Assembly: GCA_963817435.1 (NCBI GenBank)
Contig: CAWFNY010000001.1
Location: 496,001-560,000, forward strand
DNA from: JADJOM01 sp963817435
GTDB lineage: Bacteria > Gemmatimonadota > Gemmatimonadetes > Gemmatimonadales > GWC2-71-9
Direction: 5' to 3'
DNA: 64,000 bases
A program made the position numbers and the translations under genes. Shown here piece after piece: positions 35,424-44,101 of the stretch; within the stretch, counting starts at the first letter, position 1, and each line of letters opens with the position of its first letter. The notes below the pieces were generated by a model, which saw only the letters and a program-made list of their open reading frames with translations, was not told the origin of the DNA and made no database searches.

Positions 35424-35453
35424 TTGCTTGTATTCGCTATATGCTTATATAGT
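35424..35453 (+). promoter_or_regulatory. Predicted promoter of rhodanese gene
   Basis: TTGCTT (35424-35429), 18-bp spacer, TATAGT (35448-35453), within an AT-rich patch that stands out in this GC-rich window. The start point would be about 30 bp before the GTG at 35491. Confidence 0.45.
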
Positions 35454-35490
35454 TATAAAAGCTCAGGCGCCCGTACGCGGCGCCCGGAGC

Positions 35491-35823
35491 GTGTCCATTC
35501 CCGACTCGCGCTGGATGCGCGACTTTCACCCGTCCGATGCCATGCCCGCCTATCGCAACCGCAGGATCGATGTCGTCCTCGATGTCCGGACCCGGCTCGA
35601 GTTCTGGCTGGGTCATCTCGAGGGAGCGCAGTGTGTTCCGGTCCAGAGCCTCGCCGCCGCGGTCGCCAAGCGCGCTGACATCGCCAGGGACGCCCACATC
35701 ATGGTGTACTGCGCCAGCGGCGCCCGTTCGGCCGCCGCGACGGCCACGCTCCGGTCGCTGGGCTTCCGGCACGTGGTCGATGCCGGCGGAATGGCGCAGG
35801 CCACCGGCGACTACACCCCGTAG
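35491..35823 (+). CDS. Rhodanese-like sulfurtransferase domain protein
   Basis: Single-domain rhodanese of about 110 residues. RIDVVLDVRTRLEFWLGHLEGA and the active-site loop CASGARS (persulfide Cys followed by the basic loop) are clear. It is probably a cytosolic sulfurtransferase. The start is uncertain: GTG 35491 fits the promoter spacing, ATG 35515 would remove 8 residues. Anything earlier would run into the tRNA. The neighbourhood includes sulfite-related genes, consistent with sulfur handling. Confidence 0.85.
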   Translation: MSIPDSRWMRDFHPSDAMPAYRNRRIDVVLDVRTRLEFWLGHLEGAQCVPVQSLAAAVAKRADIARDAHIMVYCASGARSAAATATLRSLGFRHVVDAGGMAQATGDYTP

Positions 35824-35833
35824 AATCCACACC

Positions 35834-36508
35834 ATGATGCAAGACTCCAGCAAGGATGCCGGCGAGGAGGCCCAGCGGCCGGACGCCGCGGCGTCCTGGA
35901 ATCAGCGATTTGCCGCCGAGGAGTACGTGTTCGGCACCGAGCCAAACGAGTGGCTGCGCGCCCACGCCAGCGTCTGGCCGGCGGGCGCGCGGGTGCTGTC
36001 CGTCGCCGATGGCGAGGGCCGGAACAGCGTGTGGCTGGCCGGGCAGGGGTTCGAGGTGGACGCCTTCGACATCGCCGCAAGCGGGATCGCCAAGGCCAGG
36101 CGGCTGGCGGCGGCGCGCGGGGTGACCGTGCACTTCACGCTCGCCGACTGCGATTCCTATCCCTGGCCGTCCGCGGCCTACGATGGCATCGCCGCGATCT
36201 TCGTGCAGTTCGCCGATCCGGTGGCCCGGGGCCGGCTCTTCGCGAATATCGTCCGGAGCCTGAAGCCCGGTGGCACGCTGGTGCTTCAGGGGTACACGCC
36301 CAGACAGCTCGAGTACCGCACCGGAGGGCCGCCGCAGGTCGAGCATCTCTACACCGCCGCCCTGATCCGCGCCGCGTTTCCGACGCTGGAGATCCTGGAG
36401 CTGCGTGAGTACGAGGCCGAGATCGACGAGGGGCAGGGTCATCGCGGGCGATCGGCCCTGCTGGGCCTCGTGGCGCGGCGCGCGGGGGAGGGCGGCTCCG
36501 ACGGATAG
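35834..36508 (+). CDS. Class I SAM-dependent methyltransferase
   Basis: Methyltransferase of 224 residues resembling the TehB/thiol-methyltransferase-like group. Start MMQDSSKDAG; a typical N-terminal block SWNQRFAAEEYVFGTEPNEWL precedes motif I (VLSVADGEGRNSVWLAGQG). VDAFDIAASGIAKARRLA is motif II, and LKPGGTLVLQGYTPRQLEY follows. It is 10 bp downstream of the rhodanese gene and probably co-transcribed. The substrate is unknown; tellurite, selenite or small-thiol detoxification are family roles. Confidence 0.86.
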   Translation: MMQDSSKDAGEEAQRPDAAASWNQRFAAEEYVFGTEPNEWLRAHASVWPAGARVLSVADGEGRNSVWLAGQGFEVDAFDIAASGIAKARRLAAARGVTVHFTLADCDSYPWPSAAYDGIAAIFVQFADPVARGRLFANIVRSLKPGGTLVLQGYTPRQLEYRTGGPPQVEHLYTAALIRAAFPTLEILELREYEAEIDEGQGHRGRSALLGLVARRAGEGGSDG

Positions 36509-36527
36509 CCGCCAGTGCAGACCCTCG

Positions 36528-37487
36528 TCAGCCTGTCACCCACCGGCTCACCGCGACCAGGGTGAGGCTACCCATGGCGAGCCAGAGCAGGACCCCCTGA
36601 GCGAGCGGGCGATAGCCCACCGAGCGGAGGGTCGCCAGGGTGAGGCCGGAGCCGATGAGGAAGAGAGTGAAGACGAGGGCGATCCGGGCGAGGTGGGCGA
36701 GCCCATCGAGCAGCGGGAGCGCGGTGACAGGAGCGAGGGTCCGCACGAGTGCCGCGACCAGAAAGAGCCCGATGAACCACGGCAGCGACGGGCGGCTGGA
36801 GGCTGCCGCTGATCCGCTCCGGTGCCGGGTTACTGCCGTGGCGGCCAGGGTGAGTGGCACGATCCAGAGGGCGCGGGCGAGTTTGAGCACTGTAGCTTCC
36901 TGCAGCGCCTGCGGGCCGTAGCTGGCCGCCGCGCCGACGACGGAGCTGGTGTCGTGGATCGCGATCGCGGACCAGATGCCGAACTGATGCTGGCTGAGGT
37001 GGAGGAGATGCCCGGTCGCCGGGAAGAGGTAGAGGGCGACCGCGTTCAGGACGAACACGGTAGCGAGCGACACGCTCATCGCCTCCGGGGGCGCGCCGAT
37101 GGCGGGCCCGATGGCCGCGATCGCGCTGCCTCCGCAGATGCTGGTCCCCGCCGTGATGAGGAAGGAGGTTGTGCGATCGATGGCGAGCCAGCGGCCGAGG
37201 AAGAGTCCGAGGGTGACCGCGACGAGGATGCCCGCAATGGTGTAGGCGACGCCGGATGCGCCCGCCCGCGCCACGGCCGCGAGGGACATGCCGAATCCCA
37301 GACCGACGACGGATGCCTGCAGCAGCCACTTGGAGAGCATTCGCGTGGTTGTCAGGAACGGATTGCCGAGCAGCAGCGCGAGCGCGATACCGAGTCCGAG
37401 CGCCAGCGGGGGTGAGGCCCATGGGCTCAGGCTGAGCGCGGCGAGACCTCCGAAGGCGACCAGCCTGACCCGCTGCATGACAGCCAT
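36528..37487 (-). CDS. YeiH-family putative sulfate/sulfite exporter
   Basis: Integral membrane protein of 319 residues with about 10 hydrophobic helices, in the UPF0324/YeiH family. Family motifs LLGNPFLTTTRMLSKWLLQASVVGLG, TAGTSICGGSAIAAIGPAIGA and AIAIHDTSSVVGAAASYG appear in order. I chose the start at 37487, which has a GGGAGG ribosome-binding site 8 nt upstream; in-frame starts further up lack one. It is divergent from a LysR-type gene exactly like yeiH-yeiE in enterobacteria. Substrate in this family is inferred. Confidence 0.88.
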   Translation of the reverse strand: MAVMQRVRLVAFGGLAALSLSPWASPPLALGLGIALALLLGNPFLTTTRMLSKWLLQASVVGLGFGMSLAAVARAGASGVAYTIAGILVAVTLGLFLGRWLAIDRTTSFLITAGTSICGGSAIAAIGPAIGAPPEAMSVSLATVFVLNAVALYLFPATGHLLHLSQHQFGIWSAIAIHDTSSVVGAAASYGPQALQEATVLKLARALWIVPLTLAATAVTRHRSGSAAASSRPSLPWFIGLFLVAALVRTLAPVTALPLLDGLAHLARIALVFTLFLIGSGLTLATLRSVGYRPLAQGVLLWLAMGSLTLVAVSRWVTG

Positions 37488-37603
37488 ACGATGCCCCTCC
37501 CGACTGACGGATTCCGGTGTGTTCCCCATTCGAGTTCCAAGAGTAGGGATGTTCGGCGGGATGCACCAAGACATTTATTTCACCTCGACCACAACTCCTG
37601 GAT

Positions 37604-38548
37604 ATGCCACTCAACCTCAATGCGCTTCGCCTCTTTGACGCGGTCGCGCGGGCCGGGAGCGTGACCCGCGCGGCGGACCTGGTCCACGTCAGCCAGCCCG
37701 CGATCAGCAAGGCGCTCGGGCAGCTCGAGCGGGGATTGGGCGTGGTGCTGTTCGAGCGGCGCGCGCGCGGCATGCGCCTGACCGAAGCGGGGACGGTGCT
37801 CGCCGAGCAGGCGCGCGCGCTCTTTGGTCTCGCGCGGACGACGGAGGAGGAGATGCGGGCCTTCCGCGGGCTGCAGCGCGGCACGCTGCGGGTGGGGGCA
37901 AGCACCACCATCGGGGCGTATGTCATTCCCCCGATCCTCGCGCAATTCGCCCGGAAGTACCCGGACGTGGAGATGCGGCTGATGATCGGCAACACCGGTG
38001 AGATCGCGCGGCGCCTGTCGGCGTACGACCTGGACGTGGCCCTCGTGGAAGGGCCGGTCACCGATCCCCGCCTGGTCGCCGAGCCGTGGCGGGAGGACGT
38101 GCTCGAGCTGATCGCGCCGCGTGCGCACCCGCTGGTGGGGCGGCGCGTCACCTGGTCAGACCTGGAAGCCGAGGTGTTTCTGCTGCGGGAGCCGGGATCT
38201 GGCACCCGCGAAGTGGTGGTGCGGGGGCTGGCGGCCGCAGGCTTCACGCCGCGGCGCACGGTCGAACTCGGCAGCACGGAGGCGATCACCCGCAGCGTGG
38301 CCGCTGGGCTCGGCGTCGGTTTCGTGTCGCACGCCGCGGCGGCCGAACAGCTCGTGCTCGGCACGGTCCCAACGCTCCGCATTCCGGGATTCCATCTCGC
38401 CCGCACGTTCAGCCGGCTCACAGTGCGCGATCGCCGATCGAGCGGGGCGACGAGCGCCTTCGAGGGGCTGCTGGGTGGCACACCAGGAGCGACGCCGTCC
38501 GCCGGGCGCGCGGTCCCGCCGCGAATCCGCCCGCGGAAGCGCGCCTGA
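37604..38548 (+). CDS. LysR-type transcriptional regulator (YeiE/CysB-like position)
   Basis: LysR-family regulator of 314 residues. The N-terminal winged helix-turn-helix LNALRLFDAVARAGSVTRAA and VSQPAISKALGQLERGLGVV is followed by a periplasmic-binding-like effector domain (GTLRVGASTTIGAYVIPPIL). It is transcribed away from the YeiH-type exporter with 116 bp between them. In E. coli, YeiE responds to sulfite and controls yeiH. Equivalent control here is likely from layout but unproven. Confidence 0.9.
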   Translation: MPLNLNALRLFDAVARAGSVTRAADLVHVSQPAISKALGQLERGLGVVLFERRARGMRLTEAGTVLAEQARALFGLARTTEEEMRAFRGLQRGTLRVGASTTIGAYVIPPILAQFARKYPDVEMRLMIGNTGEIARRLSAYDLDVALVEGPVTDPRLVAEPWREDVLELIAPRAHPLVGRRVTWSDLEAEVFLLREPGSGTREVVVRGLAAAGFTPRRTVELGSTEAITRSVAAGLGVGFVSHAAAAEQLVLGTVPTLRIPGFHLARTFSRLTVRDRRSSGATSAFEGLLGGTPGATPSAGRAVPPRIRPRKRA

Positions 38549-38632
38549 CACGATGGCCAGGCGCGCGCCGGCGCCGGCGCCGGTCCGGTCAGGCCTGTCG
38601 CCCGCCGCAGCCGCTGCCTAAGTTCTTTCCTC

Positions 38633-39673
38633 ATGGCTTTCCTCGACACCACTCAGCAACGCGCCTCCGCGGTGATCATGCTGCTCGGCGCGGTCCTGCT
38701 CATCGCGCTCGCGCCCTATGCCAGCGGTCTCGTCGGCGGACTGGTGCTCTTCGTCATCTTCGCGCCGCTGCAGGCGTGGGCCGTCAAGCGGCTCTCCCCC
38801 CGGACTAGCGCCGCCGTGATGGTGCTCCTGGCGCTGGTGCTGCTGGTGGTACCCGCCGTGAGCTTCGCGGGACTCCTGCTCGATCAGGCCCAGTCGATCG
38901 CGACCGGCGTGAGCAAGGGCCCGCTGGTGGAGCGGATCTCTGACCTCACGATCGGTGGCTTCGCGGTCGGACCACGGCTCGCCGGGATGGGGGAGAAGGC
39001 GGTGGCCTGGCTCGGGTCCAGCGCCTTCGGGTTCCTCGGTACCGCCACCCGGATCGGTCTCAACCTCACCATCTCGCTGTTCATCCTCTATTATCTCCTG
39101 CTAAGGCCCAACGAGATCTGGGCCGCCGTCAAACCCTATATCCCGTTCTCCTCGGCCAGCGCTGACCTGCTGCGCGACCGGTTCCGCGACGTCACCGTAT
39201 CGACCGTCATCGGCACCGGGCTGATCGCCTGCATCCAGGGCGCCATCGTCGGTCTCGCCTTCTGGCTGACGGGGCTGTCCAACGGTCTCTTCTGGGGAGT
39301 GGTGACGGTGGTGTTCTCCGTTCTCCCGGTGGTCGGTTCCGGGATGATCTGGGGGCCGGGCGCGCTCTCGCTGTACCTGAACGGTCACCTGGGGGCCGCC
39401 CTCGCGCTGGTGGCGATGGGCGTGGTGCTGGTCGGGAATGTCGATGTGCTCATCCGCCCTGCCGTGTTCCGGCGCTACGCCCAGATCCATCCGCTGGTCA
39501 CGCTGGTCGGTGCGATCGGCGGCGTGAGCTATTTCGGGCTCATGGGAATTCTGGTCGGCCCGCTGGCCGTCTCGTATTTCTTCGAACTCATCCGCATCTA
39601 CGGTGTCGAGTACCTGCACGCGGACAAGACCGCGCCGGCGCCTCCTGCCCCCGCCGGCTCGCCCGCAGCCTGA
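38633..39673 (+). CDS. AI-2E family transporter
   Basis: Polytopic membrane protein of 346 residues in the AI-2E/YdiK-PerM family. It has hydrophobic segments at residues 12-45, 60-85, 145-165 and 200-325, and the diagnostic VFSVLPVVGSGMIWGPGALSLYL. A Pro/Ala tail ends the protein. Members transport various small molecules or ions; autoinducer-2 export is not implied. It follows the LysR gene by 84 bp and may be in the same transcript. Confidence 0.9.
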   Translation: MAFLDTTQQRASAVIMLLGAVLLIALAPYASGLVGGLVLFVIFAPLQAWAVKRLSPRTSAAVMVLLALVLLVVPAVSFAGLLLDQAQSIATGVSKGPLVERISDLTIGGFAVGPRLAGMGEKAVAWLGSSAFGFLGTATRIGLNLTISLFILYYLLLRPNEIWAAVKPYIPFSSASADLLRDRFRDVTVSTVIGTGLIACIQGAIVGLAFWLTGLSNGLFWGVVTVVFSVLPVVGSGMIWGPGALSLYLNGHLGAALALVAMGVVLVGNVDVLIRPAVFRRYAQIHPLVTLVGAIGGVSYFGLMGILVGPLAVSYFFELIRIYGVEYLHADKTAPAPPAPAGSPAA

Positions 39674-39772
39674 GGCGGACAGTGGCACGCCGGACGCGTC
39701 CCGCCCATCGCGGCCGTGGAGGCACCTGGGCGCCGCGACAGATTCCCCGTGACCCCCCAGCGAGGCGCTGAC

Positions 39773-40885
39773 ATGGCCGCCGGGCCCGCAGCCGAAGTCC
39801 CATACGGAAAGCACCCCAGTCTGCGGGTGCGGGACGCGGCTCCCTTCAACGGGGGCCCGCCGCAGGACCTCCTCGGCGCGCAGGTGATTACGCCGACCGA
39901 CCTGTTCTTCTCGCGGAACCATGGCCCGGTGCCAGTCGTCGATGTGCGGCAGTGGCGCCTGCGGGTCGGCGGACTGGTCCGCCAGCCGATGGAGTATTCC
40001 CTCGAGGAGCTGCAACGGAACTTCACCCGCCGGGCGGTCGCCGCGACGCTGGTGTGTGCAGGCCTGAGAAGGGATGAGCTGATGTCGGTGCGGGAGATTT
40101 CCGGCGAGCTGCCCTGGGGACTCGAGCCGGTGAGCACCGGCAGCTTCGCCGGCGTCGCGCTGCGGGACCTGCTGCTTGCCGCGGGGCTCGCCGAGGGCGC
40201 GGCGCACGTCGGCTTCGTCGGGCTCGACGAGGTGCGGCGGAGGCAGCGCACCTTCGGTTTCGGCGGATCCATTCCGCTCGCCAAGGCGCTCACCCCGGAC
40301 GTGCTGCTCGCCTTCGAGATGAATGGCGAGCCGTTGTCCGCGATCCACGGCGGACCGGTCCGGGCCGTCGTCCCGGGCTACATCGGCGCCCGGAGCGTCA
40401 AATGGCTGGGCGAGATCGACGTCCGCTCGGCACCCTCGGACAACTATTTCCAGGTGGAGGCCTACCGGCTGCAGCGGGAGGCCCGCGGCGGCGACGCGCG
40501 AGAAGTGGCCGGCGGGGAGGCGCTCGCCGAAGTTCCGCTCAACGCGATAATCCTGTCTCCCGAGTCGGGAAGCACCAGGCCCGCTGGCCCGGTCGAGGTC
40601 GCGGGCTGGGCGTGCGGCACCGGTTGCCGGCGCCCTGGGCGGGTCGAAGTGTCAGGCGACGGCGGCGGGACCTGGGCCGACGCCACCCTCGAGGATTCGG
40701 CGGGGGAGTGGACCTGGGTGCGGTGGCGCGTCTCGGTGATGGTCGCGCCCGGGGCGCGGACCCTGGTGGCCCGCGCCTGGGATCCCGACGGCACCGGCCA
40801 GCCCGAGACCCTGGCCGAGGTGTGGAATGTGAAGGGGTACGCGAACAACGCCTGGCACCGAGTGCCGCTTGAGGTGCGGGGATGA
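39773..40885 (+). CDS. Sulfite oxidase-type molybdopterin oxidoreductase
   Basis: Mo-cofactor protein of 370 residues. The molybdenum-ligand cysteine is Cys95 in LVCAGLRRDE. HGGPVRAVVPGYIGARSVKWL is the classic sulfite-oxidase block, and a C-terminal Mo-co dimerisation domain (PAGPVEVAGWACG..., LVARAWDPDGTGQPE...) is present. No heme b5 domain and no signal or Tat peptide, so a cytosolic enzyme with an external electron acceptor. ATG 39773 has an AGG 7 nt upstream; a GTG at 39749 is possible. With the YeiH exporter it makes a sulfite-handling neighbourhood. Confidence 0.9.
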   Translation: MAAGPAAEVPYGKHPSLRVRDAAPFNGGPPQDLLGAQVITPTDLFFSRNHGPVPVVDVRQWRLRVGGLVRQPMEYSLEELQRNFTRRAVAATLVCAGLRRDELMSVREISGELPWGLEPVSTGSFAGVALRDLLLAAGLAEGAAHVGFVGLDEVRRRQRTFGFGGSIPLAKALTPDVLLAFEMNGEPLSAIHGGPVRAVVPGYIGARSVKWLGEIDVRSAPSDNYFQVEAYRLQREARGGDAREVAGGEALAEVPLNAIILSPESGSTRPAGPVEVAGWACGTGCRRPGRVEVSGDGGGTWADATLEDSAGEWTWVRWRVSVMVAPGARTLVARAWDPDGTGQPETLAEVWNVKGYANNAWHRVPLEVRG

Positions 40886-40904
40886 GGGACAGCGGGAGGA
40901 TGCG

Positions 40905-41318
40905 ATGAGAGATCCGGCGCCCTATCTGGCGGAGCAGGCCTCTCCCCACGAATTGCGGATGGCCAGTCTGCGGCTCGCCGGATGGCTGGTGGTGCTGGTG
41001 CTGCTCGGGAACGCGGTCCGCGCGCTTCCGCTCGGGCAAACGACCCGGACCGGGATCCTTGCCTGGATGCTCGTCGCGATCTCGCTGTACTGGCTCTACG
41101 TCGGTCTCGGCTATCGCGCGCTGCTGCTGCTGCAGGTGCTCCTCTTCTCCGCGGCCGCCGCGCTGCTCGTCCTCAAGGCCGGAATAGTCCTGCTCGGGGT
41201 CGAGGGGTTTCGCGGCCTGCGGCTCTTCGCGCGGGGGCTCATTCTCGCCGGCGGGTTCTGTGCCGGGGTGAACCTCGGCGTCATGCTGGTCGCCAGCCTG
41301 GTACGCAGGCGAGAGTGA
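40905..41318 (+). CDS. Hypothetical four-helix membrane protein
   Basis: Membrane protein of 137 residues starting MRDPAPYLAEQASPHELRM, with four hydrophobic segments (about 28-46, 55-72, 75-95, 112-132) and a basic C-terminus SLVRRRE. A strong GGGAGGA ribosome-binding site lies 4-5 nt before the ATG at 40905. It follows the sulfite oxidase by 20 bp. It could anchor or feed electrons from the oxidase, but no heme-ligand pattern is visible. Confidence 0.65.
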   Translation: MRDPAPYLAEQASPHELRMASLRLAGWLVVLVLLGNAVRALPLGQTTRTGILAWMLVAISLYWLYVGLGYRALLLLQVLLFSAAAALLVLKAGIVLLGVEGFRGLRLFARGLILAGGFCAGVNLGVMLVASLVRRRE

Positions 41319-41330
41319 CCGGGTGTGCGG

Positions 41331-41359
41331 TTGCCCGCATAGGGGGAGGGCGATAACCT
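41331..41359 (+). promoter_or_regulatory. Predicted promoter of citrate synthase-like gene
   Basis: TTGCCC (41331-41336), 17-bp spacer, TAACCT (41354-41359), about 25 bp before the ATG. Same -35 and spacing as the promoters of rng and rplU. Confidence 0.45.
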
Positions 41360-41383
41360 TCGGCCCAACCTCACTCCGCCCCC

Positions 41384-42523
41384 ATGCAAACTGGCACGAC
41401 TCCCGAACCCATTCGCGGTCTCGACAACGTCCTCGCGCTGCAGTCGTCCGTCTGCCGGCTGTCGGCCGAGGATGGGCGCCTGTCCTACCGCGGCTATGAC
41501 GTCCCCGAGCTGGGAGAGAAATCCTCCTACGAGGAGACCGCCTACCTGCTCGTCGTCGGCGAGCTGCCGACCAGCGCCGAACTGCGGCTCTTCAACGGCC
41601 AGCTCAAGTCGCAGCAGAAGCTGTCGCCCGCGGCGATGCGGCTCCTCAAGTCGCTGCCGCCCGGGACCGACGCCATGGGTGCGCTCCGCGCCGCACTGGC
41701 GGTGGTCGCGCTCGAGCACGCCGTCAAGGTCCCGCCCTCGCACGAAGACGCGCTGGCCCAGAGCCTCCGCCTCATCGGCGTGACGCCGACGATCGTCGCC
41801 GCCTGGCACCGGCTCCGGACGGGGCAGAAGCCGCTACTCCCCAAGAAGAGCCAGAGCTTCGCCGCAAACTTCCTCACGATGCTCACCGGCGCCGCCCCCG
41901 AACCGTCCGCCGAGCGCGCCTTCGACACCGCCCTGATCCTCCGGGCCGACAACGAGCTGAATCCCTCGACATTCGCCGCCCGGGTGACCGCTGCGACCGG
42001 CGCCGATGTGTTCGGCTCGGTGATCGCGGCCATGTCCGCGCTCGCCGGGCCGCGGCACGGCTGGCACACCCGGAACGTGATGGCCGCGATCGAGGAGATC
42101 GGCGCGCCGGAGCGGGTGGGGGAGTGGGTGCGCGAGCGGCTGGCGCAGCGGAAGAAGATCGCCGGCTTCGGGCACGTGGTGTATCTGGGCGAGGACCCGC
42201 GCACGGGGGTGCTCCGCGGTCTGGCGGAGGCCGAGTGCCAGCGGGCCGGGTTGTGGTCGCTGTTCCGGACGGCGCGGGAACTCGAGCTGATGGTGGTGCG
42301 GGAGACCGGCCAGCATCCGATCGTCGATTTCTACCTGGCGCCGCTGTATCGCGCGGTCGGCATCCCGACCGATCTGTTCACCGCGGTGTTCGCCATCAGC
42401 CGGATGTGCGGCTGGGCCGCACACATCGTCGAGCAGTACGGCGACGAGAAACTGCTCCGTCCGCGGGCCGAGTACGTCGGTCCCGTGGATCTTCCTTACC
42501 GTACCCTTCGCCAGCGCCGCTGA
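41384..42523 (+). CDS. Citrate/2-methylcitrate synthase-like protein
   Basis: Type II citrate-synthase fold, 379 residues. Catalytic His225 (LAGPRHG), His264 (GFGHVVYLGEDPR) and Asp315 (HPIVDFYLAP) correspond to pig His274, His320 and Asp375. The usual oxaloacetate-binding His in DHELNASTFAAR (pig His238) is Asn190 here (RADNELNPSTFAAR). The GHVVY-DPR substrate Arg is kept. It may be a citrate or 2-methylcitrate synthase with altered substrate preference; the mutase and carboxylase genes make propionyl-CoA use attractive. It has its own predicted promoter and is followed by pepA after 11 bp. Confidence 0.87.
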   Translation: MQTGTTPEPIRGLDNVLALQSSVCRLSAEDGRLSYRGYDVPELGEKSSYEETAYLLVVGELPTSAELRLFNGQLKSQQKLSPAAMRLLKSLPPGTDAMGALRAALAVVALEHAVKVPPSHEDALAQSLRLIGVTPTIVAAWHRLRTGQKPLLPKKSQSFAANFLTMLTGAAPEPSAERAFDTALILRADNELNPSTFAARVTAATGADVFGSVIAAMSALAGPRHGWHTRNVMAAIEEIGAPERVGEWVRERLAQRKKIAGFGHVVYLGEDPRTGVLRGLAEAECQRAGLWSLFRTARELELMVVRETGQHPIVDFYLAPLYRAVGIPTDLFTAVFAISRMCGWAAHIVEQYGDEKLLRPRAEYVGPVDLPYRTLRQRR

Positions 42524-42534
42524 CCGGACCGATC

Positions 42535-44019
42535 ATGCCCTTCACATCTTCCGTCGTTTCCGCCGCTGCTTCGGGGCACGCCACGCCACTGCTTGCCGTC
42601 GCGGTGCCCCAGGGCACGCTGCCCACCTCACTCGCGGACCTCGACGCCCAGACCGGCGGCGCGCTCGGCCGCCTCTACGCCTCCGGCGACTTCACCGGCA
42701 AGAAGGACGAGCAGGCGCTGATCCATCCGGGCGGCCCCGCCGCGCGGGTGCTGCTGCTCGGGCTCGGCAAGCTGGAGGAGCTGGGCCGCACCGGCATCCG
42801 GCGCGCCGCCGCGGCAGCCACCAAGCGCGGGCGCACGATCGGAGTGTCGTCGGTCAGCTTCCTGCTGGCGGCGGAGGGCAAGGGCACGGTGGGCGCGCGT
42901 GAGGCGGGCCAGGTCATCGCCGAGGGGCTCGCCTACGGGCAGTGGAATTACATGGAGATGAAGCAGCCGCCGGAAGAGAAGAAGCCGCTGCTCACCGAGG
43001 CCGTTCTGCTGGCGCCGACCGATACGGCCGAATACACCGCGGGACACGCGGTGGGTGCCGCCATCGCGGCCGGCCAGGCGTACACCCGCGGGCTCCAGGT
43101 GCTGCCCGGCAACGTCTGCACGCCGAGTTATCTCGCGGCACAGGCCGGGGAGCTGGTGCGGCGGCATGGATTCAAGGGCACGGTACTCGATCTCGCTGCG
43201 ATCAAGGCAGAGAAGATGGGCGGACTGCTGTGCGTGGCGCAGGGCAGTGCGGAGGAGCCGAAGTTCATCGTGCTGGAGTACGAAGGGGCGAAGGGCGCGC
43301 CGGTCGTCCTGATCGGGAAGGGCGTCACCTTCGACACGGGCGGCATCTCGATCAAGCCCGCCGACAAGATGGAGGACATGAAATACGACATGTCCGGCGC
43401 GGCCGCGGTGCTCGGCACCTTCGAGATGCTGGGCCGGCTGAAGCCGAAGGTTCGCGTGGTCGGGCTGATCCCGACAACGGAGAACATGCCGAGCGGCACG
43501 GCGGTGAAGCCGGGCGACGTGGTGACGACCCACTTCGGCAAGACGATCGAGATCATCAACACCGACGCCGAAGGCCGCCTGATTCTGGTGGACGCGCTCT
43601 CGTACGCGCGGCGCTACGAGCCGGCCTGCGTGCTCGATGCGGCGACGCTCACCGGCGCGGTCGTCGTGGCGCTGGGTCATGTGGCCTCAGGGATCATGGG
43701 AACAGACGACGCGCTGCTCGAGGAGGTGCGCCGGGCGGGCGACCGCTCGGGCGAGCGGGTCTGGCCGCTGCCGCTCTGGGACGAGTACCGCGACCTGATC
43801 AAGTCGGACATCGCCGACGTGAAGAACTCCGGCGGCCGTCCGGCCGGCAGCATCTCGGCGGGATGGTTCCTGCGGGAGTTCGTGAAGGGCTATCCCTGGG
43901 TGCACATCGACATCGCCGGCACGGCCTACAGCGATCGCGAGGATGCGACCCGCGTGAAGGGACCGACCGGCGTGTGCATGCGGCTCTTCGCGGAGTTCGT
44001 GCTGGGGCGGAGCGCGTGA
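42535..44019 (+). CDS. pepA: Leucyl aminopeptidase (M17)
   Basis: Cytosolic di-zinc aminopeptidase of 494 residues. The conserved metal-site segments GKGVTFDTGGISIKP, KYDMSGAAAV and NTDAEGRLILVDAL carry the Lys/Asp/Asp/Asp/Glu ligand set and the catalytic Arg. The N-terminal domain is the normal macro-like fold. The true start is the ATG at 42535, just after the citrate synthase gene. A purine-rich repeat array begins right after the stop. Confidence 0.95.
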   Translation: MPFTSSVVSAAASGHATPLLAVAVPQGTLPTSLADLDAQTGGALGRLYASGDFTGKKDEQALIHPGGPAARVLLLGLGKLEELGRTGIRRAAAAATKRGRTIGVSSVSFLLAAEGKGTVGAREAGQVIAEGLAYGQWNYMEMKQPPEEKKPLLTEAVLLAPTDTAEYTAGHAVGAAIAAGQAYTRGLQVLPGNVCTPSYLAAQAGELVRRHGFKGTVLDLAAIKAEKMGGLLCVAQGSAEEPKFIVLEYEGAKGAPVVLIGKGVTFDTGGISIKPADKMEDMKYDMSGAAAVLGTFEMLGRLKPKVRVVGLIPTTENMPSGTAVKPGDVVTTHFGKTIEIINTDAEGRLILVDALSYARRYEPACVLDAATLTGAVVVALGHVASGIMGTDDALLEEVRRAGDRSGERVWPLPLWDEYRDLIKSDIADVKNSGGRPAGSISAGWFLREFVKGYPWVHIDIAGTAYSDREDATRVKGPTGVCMRLFAEFVLGRSA

Positions 44020-44025
44020 TCGAAC

Positions 44026-44096
44026 AGAGAGGGAAGAGGGAAGGGGGGAGAGGGAAGGGGGGAGAGGGCTTCCTCTTCCCTCTTCCCTCTTCCCTT
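44026..44096. repeat. Heptad GA array with inverted CT array
   Basis: Units of GGGAAGA and close variants run 44026-44068, then the reverse complement (TCTTCCC units) runs 44069-44096. The two halves could fold into a long RNA hairpin. The array lies between the pepA stop and the next gene start, only 6 bp before that GTG. A related GA array without the CT half is at 49967. Confidence 0.75.
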
Positions 44097-44101
44097 TAGC
44101 G

